Below are positions 7,576 to 15,280 of a DNA stretch of 43,346 nt, in pieces. How positions within the stretch are numbered: position 1 is the first letter of the stretch; each line of letters opens with the position of its first letter. Source of the DNA: a bacterium (lineage in GTDB: Bacteria; Calditrichota; Calditrichia; RBG-13-44-9; J042); assembly GCA_015485355.1 (NCBI GenBank), contig WFTQ01000022.1, forward strand, positions 1 to 43,346, in the 5' to 3' direction. The translations under genes and the position numbers were made by a program. The notes beneath the pieces were generated by a model. The model was not told where the DNA came from. It made no database searches and was given only the letters and a program-made list of their open reading frames with translations.

Positions 7576-8430
7576 TCACCCTTTACGCGCACATACTCCC
7601 CGATACCCGCGTCGCGCTCGAGAAAACCCAACTTCCTGAAGTCTCGCAAGGGTTCTCTCGGGCAACCCCTTGTGCCGATGCTTTCTGGGATTCCCCGTAT
7701 AGTGGTACAACCGTCCTCCGGTGCGCAACACCCGAAACACTTCCCGATAAAATTCCACTGAATACAACTCCGGCGCCAGAGAAAACCGGGGCGGATCATG
7801 CAGCACCGCCTGAAAAATCCCCGCGGGCAAGCCCGAAAGGCACTGGAACACATCCCCCCGAAGAACTTGTATCGTTGTGGAGCGAAATAAGTCCCTTGAC
7901 CAGGGATTTTCCCGGGATATTCGCAACATCGTTTTATCCTTTTCAAACGTGATGACTTGGAAAACCGTGGGAATCCGGCCCAGGGCCATGGCCGTATATC
8001 CCAGCCCACAACAGGTGTCCAGAACGCGACCGTTTACTTTCCCCAGGGCCTGTATCTTCCTACGGGTGTCCTCAAGCGGTCCACCGGTGTCGGTCACGTG
8101 CATTTTAATGCCGCTGATCTCCACCGTGGGCGGTTGCCCTTCCGCCACGAATACCGGCTTATAAAACGCATTGGTTTGGGGATCGAAATACCGCCATTTT
8201 TCCCATTGGCAATCCCGAAAAATAAGAATCGTTCGCTTATCGGGGTGCGCCCAATACGGCCGAGGCGGCAAGGGCAATTGGAAGCCTCCCGGCAACTCCA
8301 AGGCATCTTCGGTTCGCCGGATCGGTTGACGGGTGCGACCCAAATCCAGAGACAGGGTTAACAGCGTATTGGGCGCACAATCGCTCAAGGCCCGCAATTC
8401 CACAATCGAAAGAAAGTATGGAGGTCTCAT
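7576..8430 (-). CDS. Class I SAM methyltransferase of the COG2521 (archaeal-type) group
   Basis: This 284-residue protein has an N-terminal accessory region of about 130 residues. A Rossmann methyltransferase domain follows: VLDTCCGLGYTAMAL (SAM-binding motif I), VITFEKDKTML (motif II), VLRGDVFQCL and the catalytic-type motif AVLHDPPRFSLAPELYS, then FYREVFRVLRTGGRLYHYTG. The combination DTC.GLGYTA with HDPPRFS.A.ELYS and RLYHYTG is characteristic of COG2521, a predicted methyltransferase group best known from archaea. The DPPR motif suggests modification of a nucleobase or side-chain amide, but the target is unknown. The ATG at 8430 overlaps the stop of an upstream micro-ORF, so translation is probably coupled. 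It converges with the GroES-like gene, only 12 bp away. Possible lateral origin from archaea is an inference from family distribution. Confidence 0.82.
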   Translation of the reverse strand: MRPPYFLSIVELRALSDCAPNTLLTLSLDLGRTRQPIRRTEDALELPGGFQLPLPPRPYWAHPDKRTILIFRDCQWEKWRYFDPQTNAFYKPVFVAEGQPPTVEISGIKMHVTDTGGPLEDTRRKIQALGKVNGRVLDTCCGLGYTAMALGRIPTVFQVITFEKDKTMLRISRENPWSRDLFRSTTIQVLRGDVFQCLSGLPAGIFQAVLHDPPRFSLAPELYSVEFYREVFRVLRTGGRLYHYTGNPRKHRHKGLPERTLARLQEVGFSRARRGYRGVCARKG

Positions 8431-8537
8431 ACCCTTTCCTGATCAACCATGGCCGACTTGCAGAGCGCTTCTTCCAACCCGAAGCTTCTCTGATATTCGC
8501 CAACTATGGCAAATTTTGCAATATTTTTCTGTTTCAT
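8427..8537 (-). CDS. 36-residue micro-ORF coupled to the COG2521 methyltransferase
   Basis: On the minus strand a GGAGG (8550-8546) lies eight bases before an ATG at 8537. The frame encodes 36 residues starting MKQKNIAKFAIVGEYQRSFG and ending MVDQERV, then a TGA whose bases overlap the ATG of the methyltransferase (ATGA overlap). No family is recognized. It is basic at the N-terminus and probably helical in the second half. The strong ribosome-binding site, correct spacing and stop-start overlap argue that this frame is translated and that it couples translation of the methyltransferase. The methyltransferase itself lacks a clear ribosome-binding site of its own. It could be a small protein partner or only a leader peptide. 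Confidence 0.6.
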   Translation of the reverse strand: MKQKNIAKFAIVGEYQRSFGLEEALCKSAMVDQERV

Positions 8538-8593
8538 AAACCATTCCTCCGGTGTTAAATTAAAAGGCTAAATTTGGGAAGTCCTATACAATT

Positions 8594-10045
8594 ATGAAGA
8601 TCATCGAGGCTCTTTTTCCTTGGATTTCTGGACCCAGGCGCTTCCGGCCACCATCTCCCACCGTGATCACGGTCGAATCGGGGTCCCGTCTTCCTCCCAT
8701 ATTGCGCCTCATCGTATGGGGGATAGGGTTTATGGTTCCATTGCTGGTTTTTGCTCAATCCTCATCGTTTGCCAAGCTGGGAGATTTGTTTATTGAATTC
8801 CGGGCCTCGCGTGGGAAACTGTTGTTTCCGGAAGTCTATCAGAAATTTCAACCGTACCTGAAAGATGAGGGTCACCGCTGGCAGAGATTGTCGCCGGAGG
8901 ATCAGCAGAAATTGCTTCGGGAGTTAAGCCAATGGGTCAAGCGGTGTCGGAAGGCGGAAGCCTTTGTCGAACCCGTTTTATCCGTCCGCGAGGCGGCGTT
9001 ACAGGCGGGCGCCGAAGATTTTGCCGAGGAACTTTTTACCCGGGCGGAAACTTCCCTTCAAAAGGCCGCCTCCTGGTTGGATCGGGGTAGACGGAAAAAG
9101 GCGCAAGAAGCCCTGCAACAGGCACAATCCTTATACCAACAGGCCGAACGCGAAGCCATCCGAAACAATCTGTTAGGCCAGGCACAAATTCTTATTCAAG
9201 AGAGCATCGATTTAGACGCCTCCAAATTTACCCCCCGGTCCCTGGCCTTGACCCGGCAATTGCTTCAGGAAGTCGAACGCCTAATCCAGCAGGGACCTGC
9301 CAATAATACCGAACTTTCGCTGAAAAACGAGCAGCTGGCGGAAGCCGCCCAGCATCTGCTGTTTTTAACCCAGTTACTCAATCGGTTGTACGAGACCCCC
9401 GAAAACGCAGAAGCGTACTTTCTGGAACTGGAAGAGCGCATCAAAGAATTGGGCGAAAGCGCCGGCTACTCGCCCCTCTTGACCCGTGACTATGGCGTCA
9501 TTCTGCAGGAGATCACCCAAGCGGTACAAAATTTGAACCAAACGATCCAGCAACTTCGCAATCGAGTGCAGGAATTGCAGCAGGAAAATTATCGATTAAT
9601 GCAACGCTTGCAACGGCATCAAACCCGGGAAGAGCAACTGGCCAGGATCCAGAAAAAAATTGAGGTTGTACAGCAGATTTTTCGGGGCGGCGACGCCCAG
9701 ATTCTGGCCGATACGAGCAGGATTCGCATCCGGATCAATGGTATCGCCTTCGCCCCGGGAAGCGCAACGATTCCCACGGAAGCATACCCCACGCTGAATC
9801 GTCTGACACGGGCCATTTTAGAATTTCCTTTGCAGATGTACCGCATCGAGGTGATCCAGCCCACCGCGGGGAATCTCAAATATTCCGAAAACCTGGCACG
9901 TCTTCGGGCCAAAGCGGTGCAAACGTATCTGCAAGCCACCCTGCCCATTCCCGACGATCGATTCGAAATCGTAGGCCAGGCCATTGAAGATGGCCCCAAT
10001 CCCCGAAACAAAATCGTGTTGCAATTTCATATCCTGCTGAAATAA
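8594..10045 (+). CDS. Secreted coiled-coil protein with OmpA-like C-terminal domain
   Basis: The frame encodes up to 483 residues. A hydrophobic stretch (LRLIVWGIGFMVPLLVFAQ, about residues 38-56) looks like a signal peptide, so the true start may be a TTG near 8702 rather than the ATG at 8594; neither has a strong ribosome-binding site. The middle is highly helical: alanine/glutamine-rich segments, then a coiled coil rich in Q, L and E (about residues 300-365). The end (IRINGIAFAPGSATIPTEAY ... YSENLARLRAKAVQTYL) fits an OmpA-like domain. The usual GHTD-type aspartate that binds peptidoglycan is missing (EVIQPTAGNLKYSENLARLR occupies that place), so peptidoglycan binding is uncertain. It is divergently oriented to the micro-ORF/methyltransferase pair and probably acts in the periplasm or outer membrane. 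Confidence 0.75.
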   Translation: MKIIEALFPWISGPRRFRPPSPTVITVESGSRLPPILRLIVWGIGFMVPLLVFAQSSSFAKLGDLFIEFRASRGKLLFPEVYQKFQPYLKDEGHRWQRLSPEDQQKLLRELSQWVKRCRKAEAFVEPVLSVREAALQAGAEDFAEELFTRAETSLQKAASWLDRGRRKKAQEALQQAQSLYQQAEREAIRNNLLGQAQILIQESIDLDASKFTPRSLALTRQLLQEVERLIQQGPANNTELSLKNEQLAEAAQHLLFLTQLLNRLYETPENAEAYFLELEERIKELGESAGYSPLLTRDYGVILQEITQAVQNLNQTIQQLRNRVQELQQENYRLMQRLQRHQTREEQLARIQKKIEVVQQIFRGGDAQILADTSRIRIRINGIAFAPGSATIPTEAYPTLNRLTRAILEFPLQMYRIEVIQPTAGNLKYSENLARLRAKAVQTYLQATLPIPDDRFEIVGQAIEDGPNPRNKIVLQFHILLK

Positions 10046-10178
10046 CCCTCAGGAACCATCCGGTTCATTCCTTTGAAACCGATCAGCCCTTCCCGGATCG
10101 TCCGATCCAGAACCGTGCCGCGCCGCCCGGCCGGCTTTGACCAGCAGCAAAAAATTTTTAGAAATCTATTGCTTTTTT

Positions 10179-10206
10179 TTGACGGAATTGCTTTTATTAG
10201 TAGCAT
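10179..10206 (+). promoter_or_regulatory. Possible sigma-70 promoter of the kamA-like gene
   Basis: TTGACG (10179-10184), a 16-bp spacer and TAGCAT (10201-10206) form a fair promoter. Transcription from here would start near 10213 and give a 5' leader of about 380 bases. The spacing and the -35 hexamer are good; the -10 hexamer is weak. Confidence 0.4.
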
Positions 10207-10592
10207 CTGGCATCGGAGGAATTGAGTTGGAACCATTGCTGAAGGAGGATTCAGCAGGGGAAACGGGAAACACGAACCGACCTGAAAAACCGACTCGATG
10301 CCGATAAATAGTCCACGCACCAGCAAGGTCGGTGGTTTGACCGACCGGCTCCGTTCTGTATTTGAATGTTCGTATTCGTTTCCTTCCCCTGTGGTGAATC
10401 GACTCCCAAGACACATTTAGCCGTGGGATTTACCCGACTTTTCCGGTTGAGGAGCTCCTGTGGGGAATCCCTAAAAAAAAACACCTCAGCGGCAGCCTGC
10501 TTCTCATAGTCGGCCGATAACGGTTCGAGAATAATCTAATGGAGGTCGAAGCAGGGGACGAAGCGGCACCATTAAAACGAAAGGAGGAAATT
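10207..10592 (+). other. Long putative 5' leader of the kamA-like gene with hairpins
   Basis: This stretch lacks a convincing protein-coding gene. It contains two clean hairpins: TGCTGAA/TTCAGCA at 10237-10256 with GGAGGA in the loop, and GGTCGGT/ACCGACC at 10327-10346 with a 6-base loop. A palindrome AGGAGCTCCT near 10450 and a run of nine A follow. A GGAGG at 10215-10219 precedes a TTG that opens a 26-codon frame, a possible leader peptide. None of the riboswitch consensus sequences I know (lysine, cobalamin, SAM, c-di-GMP) is recognizable. The 130 bases before this region (10046-10178), behind the OmpA-like gene, hold nothing I can identify. Confidence 0.4.
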
Positions 10593-11957
10593 ATGCCAGG
10601 AGGGAAACATGCGGCACCGAAATTCCATGCGTATGCTTTACATAACTACGCGCGAATTCCCCAAATCGAAAAATTGAGCCGGGAGCAACGTTTCGCCATA
10701 GAAGTGGTGGGGCGCGTGCTGCCGTTCAAGACCAACAATTACGTGGTAAACGAGTTGATCGACTGGGATCGCGTTCCCGATGATCCCATTTTTGTTCTGA
10801 ATTTCCCTCAAGCGGACATGTTGTTACCCCATCATTTCCAGGAAATGGCCCGGGTGATTCAGAAAGGGGCCTCCCGGGAAGAAATATTGCAAACGGCCAA
10901 TGCCATCCGTATGCAATTGAATCCCCACCCAGCGGGTCAACTGGAATACAACATTCCCGAACTGGACGGCCAGAAGCTTTATGGTTTGCAACATAAATAT
11001 CGGCAGACGGTGCTTTTCTTTCCCAACCAGGGTCAAACCTGCCATGCTTATTGTTCTTTCTGCTTCCGCTGGCCTCAATTTGTAGGCATCGACGAATTGA
11101 AGTTCGCCATGCGGGAAACCGAATACCTGGTAGAATACATCCGCCGGCATCCCGAGATCACCGACGTGCTTTTTACCGGCGGCGATCCGCTGATCATGCG
11201 AGCCGGAGTCCTGGCTCGCCATCTGGAACCATTAATCGACAACGACCTTCCCCACCTGCAAAACATTCGAATCGGCAGCAAAGCCCTTAGCTACTGGCCT
11301 TACAAGTTTGTAACCGACAGCGATGCCGATGAATTGTTACGACTGTTCGAAAAAATTGTGAAAGCGGGCAAACATCTGGCCATAATGGCTCATTTTTCCC
11401 ATCCCCGGGAGCTGGAAACCCCCATTGTACACAAGGCTATCGAACGCATCCGAAACACAGGAGCCGAAATACGCACGCAATCTCCCATATTGCGCAATAT
11501 CAATGCCCGTGCGGATGTGTGGGCCGAAATGTGGAAGTTACAGGTGACCCTGGGTATGATACCTTATTACATGTTTATTGTTCGGGATACCGGGGCTCAA
11601 CACTATTTTTCGGTTCCCCTGGTCGAGGCCTGGCAAATTTTCAGACAGGCCTATCAACAGGTTAGCGGGTTAGCCCGTACGGTAAGGGGCCCCAGTATGT
11701 CCACCACCCCGGGAAAGATCCAGGTTCTGGGGGTCTCGGTCATCCAGGGGGAAAAAGTCATCGTTTTGCGCTTTTTACAAGGCCGCAATCCAGATTGGGT
11801 GCACCGCCCCTTCTTTGCCCGATATGATGAAAAGGCCGTCTGGATCGACGACCTGGAACCGGCCTTCGGAGAATCCGAATTCTTCTTTGAACGCGAGCCG
11901 GCGCCATCCCAACAACAATCTTCTCAGAAGGTTTTCAGCCTGTCGAACAAAAATTAA
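10593..11957 (+). CDS. Lysine 2,3-aminomutase-family radical SAM enzyme
   Basis: This 454-residue protein carries the radical-SAM iron-sulfur motif CHAYCSFC (C150, C154, C157) in the context QTVLFFPNQGQTCHAYC...FRWPQF. FTGGDPLI (the GGDP-type SAM site), the barrel strand QSPILRNINA and DTGAQHYFSVPL follow. These match the KamA/EpmB family, which moves an amino group with SAM and pyridoxal phosphate. The classical PLP-lysine motif PGGGGK is not present; the equivalent region reads GPSMSTTPGKIQVLGV, which still offers a lysine. The substrate may therefore differ from lysine. I chose the ATG at 10593 because AAAGGAGGAAATT directly precedes it; an upstream ATG at 10539 would add 18 residues spanning that site. 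A strong terminator follows. Confidence 0.82.
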   Translation: MPGGKHAAPKFHAYALHNYARIPQIEKLSREQRFAIEVVGRVLPFKTNNYVVNELIDWDRVPDDPIFVLNFPQADMLLPHHFQEMARVIQKGASREEILQTANAIRMQLNPHPAGQLEYNIPELDGQKLYGLQHKYRQTVLFFPNQGQTCHAYCSFCFRWPQFVGIDELKFAMRETEYLVEYIRRHPEITDVLFTGGDPLIMRAGVLARHLEPLIDNDLPHLQNIRIGSKALSYWPYKFVTDSDADELLRLFEKIVKAGKHLAIMAHFSHPRELETPIVHKAIERIRNTGAEIRTQSPILRNINARADVWAEMWKLQVTLGMIPYYMFIVRDTGAQHYFSVPLVEAWQIFRQAYQQVSGLARTVRGPSMSTTPGKIQVLGVSVIQGEKVIVLRFLQGRNPDWVHRPFFARYDEKAVWIDDLEPAFGESEFFFEREPAPSQQQSSQKVFSLSNKN

Positions 11958-11986
11958 GTCCCCTCAGCCGCACCGGCCTGAACCCG

Positions 11987-12014
11987 GGCACGGGAATTTT
12001 CCCGTGCCTTTTTT
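11987..12014 (+). terminator. Rho-independent terminator after the kamA-like gene
   Basis: A perfect 8-bp stem GGCACGGG/CCCGTGCC (extendable with AA/TT) with a short loop is followed by six T. It lies 29 bp after the stop codon, and the KaiC-like remnant begins directly after the T-run. Confidence 0.92.
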
Positions 12015-12017
12015 AGT

Positions 12018-12485
12018 TTGAGGGACAATCTTCCGCTCCTGTTCGATACCCTGGCCCATGCCATTCAAACCTACCGCATTAACACCACGGTGATCGATTC
12101 CCTTACCGGATTGTATGAGGCACGGGAAATGACGGCCCGGCAGATGGTGCGATCCCTGTTTCATTTTCTTAAAAAATGGCATCAGACCGCTTTTTTGGTT
12201 TCCCAGAAACGAAGTGGTCACAAAGCATTGACCGCCGAAGCGGCGGGAGGTTTTGCCATCAGCCATATTGTGGACGGCACCATTGTGGCGGCGAAACATT
12301 TGATCGCCTCCCCGTATGATGTTCGATTGTACAAACGTCCCCCGGGGGAAATCGTCCGCTTCATTCGAATAGACGGATGCCGCATGTGCGGCCACGATAC
12401 CCATACCCATTTTATGGAAATTACCCCCGGCGGCATGGTCAAAATCGGTCCCCGGGTGAAGGACGTTTTCCAGAACAGTGCCTGA
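12018..12485 (+). pseudogene. 5'-deleted KaiC-like RecA-superfamily ATPase
   Basis: The readable frame of 155 residues matches the C-terminal half of KaiC-domain ATPases. It has LPLLFDTLAHAIQTYRINTT, the Walker B-type strand VIDSLTGLYEAREMTAR, FLKKWHQTAFLVSQKRSGHK and SHIVDGTIVAAKH, and ends VRFIRIDGCRMCGHDTHTHF...GGMVKIGPRVKDVF. The Walker A half (about 100 or more residues) is entirely missing. The homologous sequence starts within a few bases of the kamA terminator, so an upstream deletion probably brought the two together. A TTG at 12018 could serve as start, but no ribosome-binding site or promoter is visible and the protein could not bind ATP normally. The C-terminal CxxC...HTHxH pattern could bind a metal. 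I call it a gene remnant. Confidence 0.72.
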
Positions 12486-12822
12486 TTCTATGCATGCGGG
12501 AACACGGAATTCCTTCTTGACTTTACCGAACCGGCCGATAAACCCGCTTTCCGATAAAAATCGGTTTTCTTGTAGTCTCCGGGATATAAAATCGATCCCT
12601 GCATCCACAGCGGTCTTTCACCAATCATGGGTACACACCGCAACCGACACCGGCCCGATCTTTTACCGGAAAGGGGACAACAGACCTCGCGGCACCAGGA
12701 GGGGACGGCCCGCCGTCTTCTCTCCCCCACAACCGTTAACAAAACGCTATACAGCAACCAGGGGATACGGAAAAGCGTCCGCGCCGGTTCTATCACCATA
12801 GCCTGCGATCGGAAACGATCGT
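12486..12822. other. Non-coding gap after the KaiC remnant
   Basis: No convincing gene is seen on either strand. Small hairpins are present: CCGAT/ATCGG near 12550-12565, and CGATCG/CGATCG near 12808-12825 just behind the end of yraN, without a T-run. The sequence may be leftover DNA from the same decay event as the KaiC-like remnant. Confidence 0.35.
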
Positions 12823-13188
12823 TTACAGCAGGTAAAACGCATTCTTGTAATGACGAATTTGATAGTTCCGGGAATTGCCGTCGATGACAATCACGTCAAA
12901 GCGATAATCCACATTGTTGCTGGGATGCTCCTGAATGTACGCTGTGGCGATTTTGTATAACTGCCGTTGCTTATTAGGGGTGATCCGTTCTTCGGGGGGA
13001 CCATATACATCCGATGCCCCGGTTTTCACTTCTACAAACGCCACTGTGTTTCCGTCCTGGATAATGAGATCAATCTCGCCCCGCTGGGCTCGGTAATTGC
13101 GTTCCAGGATAACCATACCCCGTTTCTGTAAAAATTGCGCCGCAATTTCTTCTCCCCACTTTCCAAAAGCTTTTTTATCCCCAACCAT
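12823..13188 (-). CDS. yraN: YraN / UPF0102 family putative endonuclease
   Basis: This 121-residue protein shows the UPF0102 pattern: FGKWGEEIAAQFLQKRGM, then YRAQRGEIDLIIQDGNTVAFVEVKT (GEIDLI and VEVK are the PD-(D/E)XK-like catalytic residues). ITPNKQRQLYKIATAYI and FDVIVIDG...IRHYKNAFYLL follow. The fold is that of Holliday-junction-resolvase-like nucleases; the exact function is not established, though YraN homologues are linked to DNA uptake or recombination and often sit beside ribosomal or rnhB genes. Length is normal. A GGGA lies a few bases upstream of the ATG. It is separated from folD by a likely terminator, so it may have its own promoter. Confidence 0.92.
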   Translation of the reverse strand: MVGDKKAFGKWGEEIAAQFLQKRGMVILERNYRAQRGEIDLIIQDGNTVAFVEVKTGASDVYGPPEERITPNKQRQLYKIATAYIQEHPSNNVDYRFDVIVIDGNSRNYQIRHYKNAFYLL

Positions 13189-13247
13189 TTTTTATCCCTT
13201 TTACGATACCAGATCGATTGCACCCGCCATTCCCGGGCGGGGAGAGC

Positions 13248-13271
13248 AAAAAAGAGGGAGTCCTGTTCCCT
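13248..13271 (-). terminator. Probable intrinsic terminator behind folD
   Basis: On the minus strand AGGGA, a 7-base loop and TCCCT are followed by CTTTTTT. The stem has only five base pairs, but the T-run and position downstream of folD fit the end of the rny-ymdB-folD run. Confidence 0.5.
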
Positions 13272-13338
13272 ACCGTTATCCGAAAACGGGGGCCGTCGGT
13301 TCGATCGTTTCCCTTTCGGTCCGGCCGCCCCCCATCGG

Positions 13339-14226
13339 CTATTCATCAAGCATCTGTAATTTAAAAGCCTGCAGGGTGTTTTTCAGCAGCATGGCAATGG
13401 TCATCGGTCCCACCCCTCCGGGAACCGGGGTAATATAGCGGGCAATTTGAGCGGCCTCGGCAAAGGCCACATCCCCGACCAGCCGATAGCCTTTCTCATT
13501 ATCGGCAGGCACGCGGTTTACCCCCACGTCCACCACCACGGCGTCCTTTTTCACCATATGCCCGCGGACAAATTCGGGCTTGCCGATAGCAGCCACCAGA
13601 ATGTCGGCCTGTCGGGTAAAAACGGTCACATCCGGGGCTGCGGAGTGCACCACGGTCACTATCGCGTTCCCGCGGGGGGACTTCTGTAGCAACAAATTGG
13701 CCAGGGGTTTGCCCACAATGTTGCTGCGACCCAGAATGACTACATGTTTTCCTTCCGGAGAAATGCCCGTACGGTGTAGCAATTCCACCACGCCCGCCGG
13801 CGTTGCCGGTCGAAACAAGGGTCGCCCAAGGGTCAATCGTCCCACATTATACGGATGAAAGCAATCCACATCTTTTGAAGGCAAAATCGCCTCCAGCACC
13901 GCCTGGGCGTCGATATGGGAAGGTAAGGGCAGCTGCACCAGGATTCCATGATAGCGATCGTCGCGATTCCATTCATCGATTCTTCGAAGCAATTCCTTCT
14001 GGGAGACCGTGGCGGGCAGATGATCGGTGATGGAGAGGATGCCGGCGCTCTGACAGGCCCGGCCTTTTTGACGGACATAGACCTGGGAGGCCGGATCATC
14101 GCCCACCAGGATGACGGCCAGCCCGGGCACCCGGCCGAACCGGTTTTTTAACCGCTGCACCTCTTCGGCCACCTCCTGTCGTATCCGGGCGGCTAAGCGT
14201 TTTCCATCAAGGATTGCGGCTTTCAT
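13339..14226 (-). CDS. folD: Methylenetetrahydrofolate dehydrogenase / methenyl-THF cyclohydrolase
   Basis: FolD catalyses the NADP-dependent oxidation of methylene-THF and its hydrolysis to 10-formyl-THF, feeding purine and formyl-methionine synthesis. The 295-residue protein has the catalytic YVRQK (Y50, K54), the substrate loop GILVQLPLPSHID, the conserved PSKDVDCFHPYNVGR-like segment and the nucleotide-binding VVILGRSNIVGKPLANLL. It ends with the characteristic YITPVPGGVGPMTIAMLL. Length and motifs are complete, so it should be active. The ATG lies 20 bp inside the end of ymdB, indicating co-transcription and probable translational coupling. Confidence 0.96.
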   Translation of the reverse strand: MKAAILDGKRLAARIRQEVAEEVQRLKNRFGRVPGLAVILVGDDPASQVYVRQKGRACQSAGILSITDHLPATVSQKELLRRIDEWNRDDRYHGILVQLPLPSHIDAQAVLEAILPSKDVDCFHPYNVGRLTLGRPLFRPATPAGVVELLHRTGISPEGKHVVILGRSNIVGKPLANLLLQKSPRGNAIVTVVHSAAPDVTVFTRQADILVAAIGKPEFVRGHMVKKDAVVVDVGVNRVPADNEKGYRLVGDVAFAEAAQIARYITPVPGGVGPMTIAMLLKNTLQAFKLQMLDE

Positions 14227-15016
14227 GAGAAAACTCGATCTTGTTAAAATTCAAACGGAATATCGAGCGGGCCTTTCCCGTCCCCGCATCGATTTCAACA
14301 ACCACCCCATTAAACCGGATATTTTCCCGCGCAATGGCATAATACACGTGCGATTGCATGATAAAGCGCTGAATGGCCTTCTGGGTATCCATCCCAATGA
14401 CGGAATCGAACGGTCCGGTCATCCCTGCATCGGTGATGTAAGCCGTTCCATTCGGCAAGATGCGCTCATCGGCCGTTTGTACATGGGTATGGGTGCCTAT
14501 CACAGCAGATACCCGTCCATCAAAATACCAGGCCAGCGCCTGCTTTTCCGCAGTGGCCTCCGCATGAAAATCGACAATGATAATCGGTGTTTGGCGCCGC
14601 AACCGCCGGATCTCTTCCTCTCCCAGGCGGAAAGGACAATCCAGTGGAAACATAAAACTTCGTCCTTGCAAATTGATCACGGCCACCCTGATCCCGTTGG
14701 GAGCGTCGAACACAGCGGAGCCACGCCCCAGATTTCCCGGCGGGTAGTTTAAGGGTCGCAGCAGGTACCCCTGAAATTTGCTTAACACCTCCCGCTTGCG
14801 AGGCTCCCAGATGTGATTCCCCGAAGTCAAACAATCCACTCCGTTTTCTTTTAACCGCTGCACTTGCTGGACGGTTATCCCTTTTCCTTTATCGGCATTT
14901 TCGGCATTGGCAATGACAAAATCGATCTCGAATTGGCGTTTAATTCGAGGCAACAAATCCAGCACCAGGTCGATGGCACTCTCCCCCACCAGATCGGCAA
15001 TGAACAAAATTCGCAT
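14207..15016 (-). CDS. ymdB: YmdB-family metallophosphoesterase
   Basis: This 269-residue protein shows the TIGR00282/YmdB pattern: MRILFIADLVGESA (first metal ligand), IANAENADKGKGIT, TSGNHIWEPRK (GNH ligand motif), IIIVDFHAEATAEK, VIGTHTHVQTADERILPNG and YITDAGMTGPFDSVIG. Members bind two metals and hydrolyse 2',3'-cyclic nucleotides; in Bacillus the protein influences biofilm and motility decisions and is encoded next to rny. Here the same order is kept: rny lies 264 bp upstream, and folD overlaps the 3' end. The conservation of all ligands suggests an active enzyme. The gene may form a functional pair with RNase Y in RNA turnover. Confidence 0.94.
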   Translation of the reverse strand: MRILFIADLVGESAIDLVLDLLPRIKRQFEIDFVIANAENADKGKGITVQQVQRLKENGVDCLTSGNHIWEPRKREVLSKFQGYLLRPLNYPPGNLGRGSAVFDAPNGIRVAVINLQGRSFMFPLDCPFRLGEEEIRRLRRQTPIIIVDFHAEATAEKQALAWYFDGRVSAVIGTHTHVQTADERILPNGTAYITDAGMTGPFDSVIGMDTQKAIQRFIMQSHVYYAIARENIRFNGVVVEIDAGTGKARSIFRLNFNKIEFSHESRNP

Positions 15017-15280
15017 ACAAGGTTGAACCTTTTCTGTTATATGGTTTTAAAAGCCAAATTTACATGCTTCACCGAAGGGCATCAACGGGATTTATTCTTT
15101 TCCCGGCTACCCGTCACACGGCCCCATCGGTAAAGCGAACTCCATCAAGCAAGGATGGGGTTCGTTTTCCGAAGCCTGTTTTCCAGAGTGTCAGGTTCCC
15201 CCTCCGGCCATGGCTTGATCGGCCGAACAGCCCTTTTCCGGGCGGAACGGAGCATCCGCCCGACCGCCATGTGGGGCGCC

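Noticed and set aside
10207-10592. Lysine riboswitch ahead of the aminomutase-family gene
   Set aside because: None of the conserved lysine-riboswitch core sequences I know is visible.
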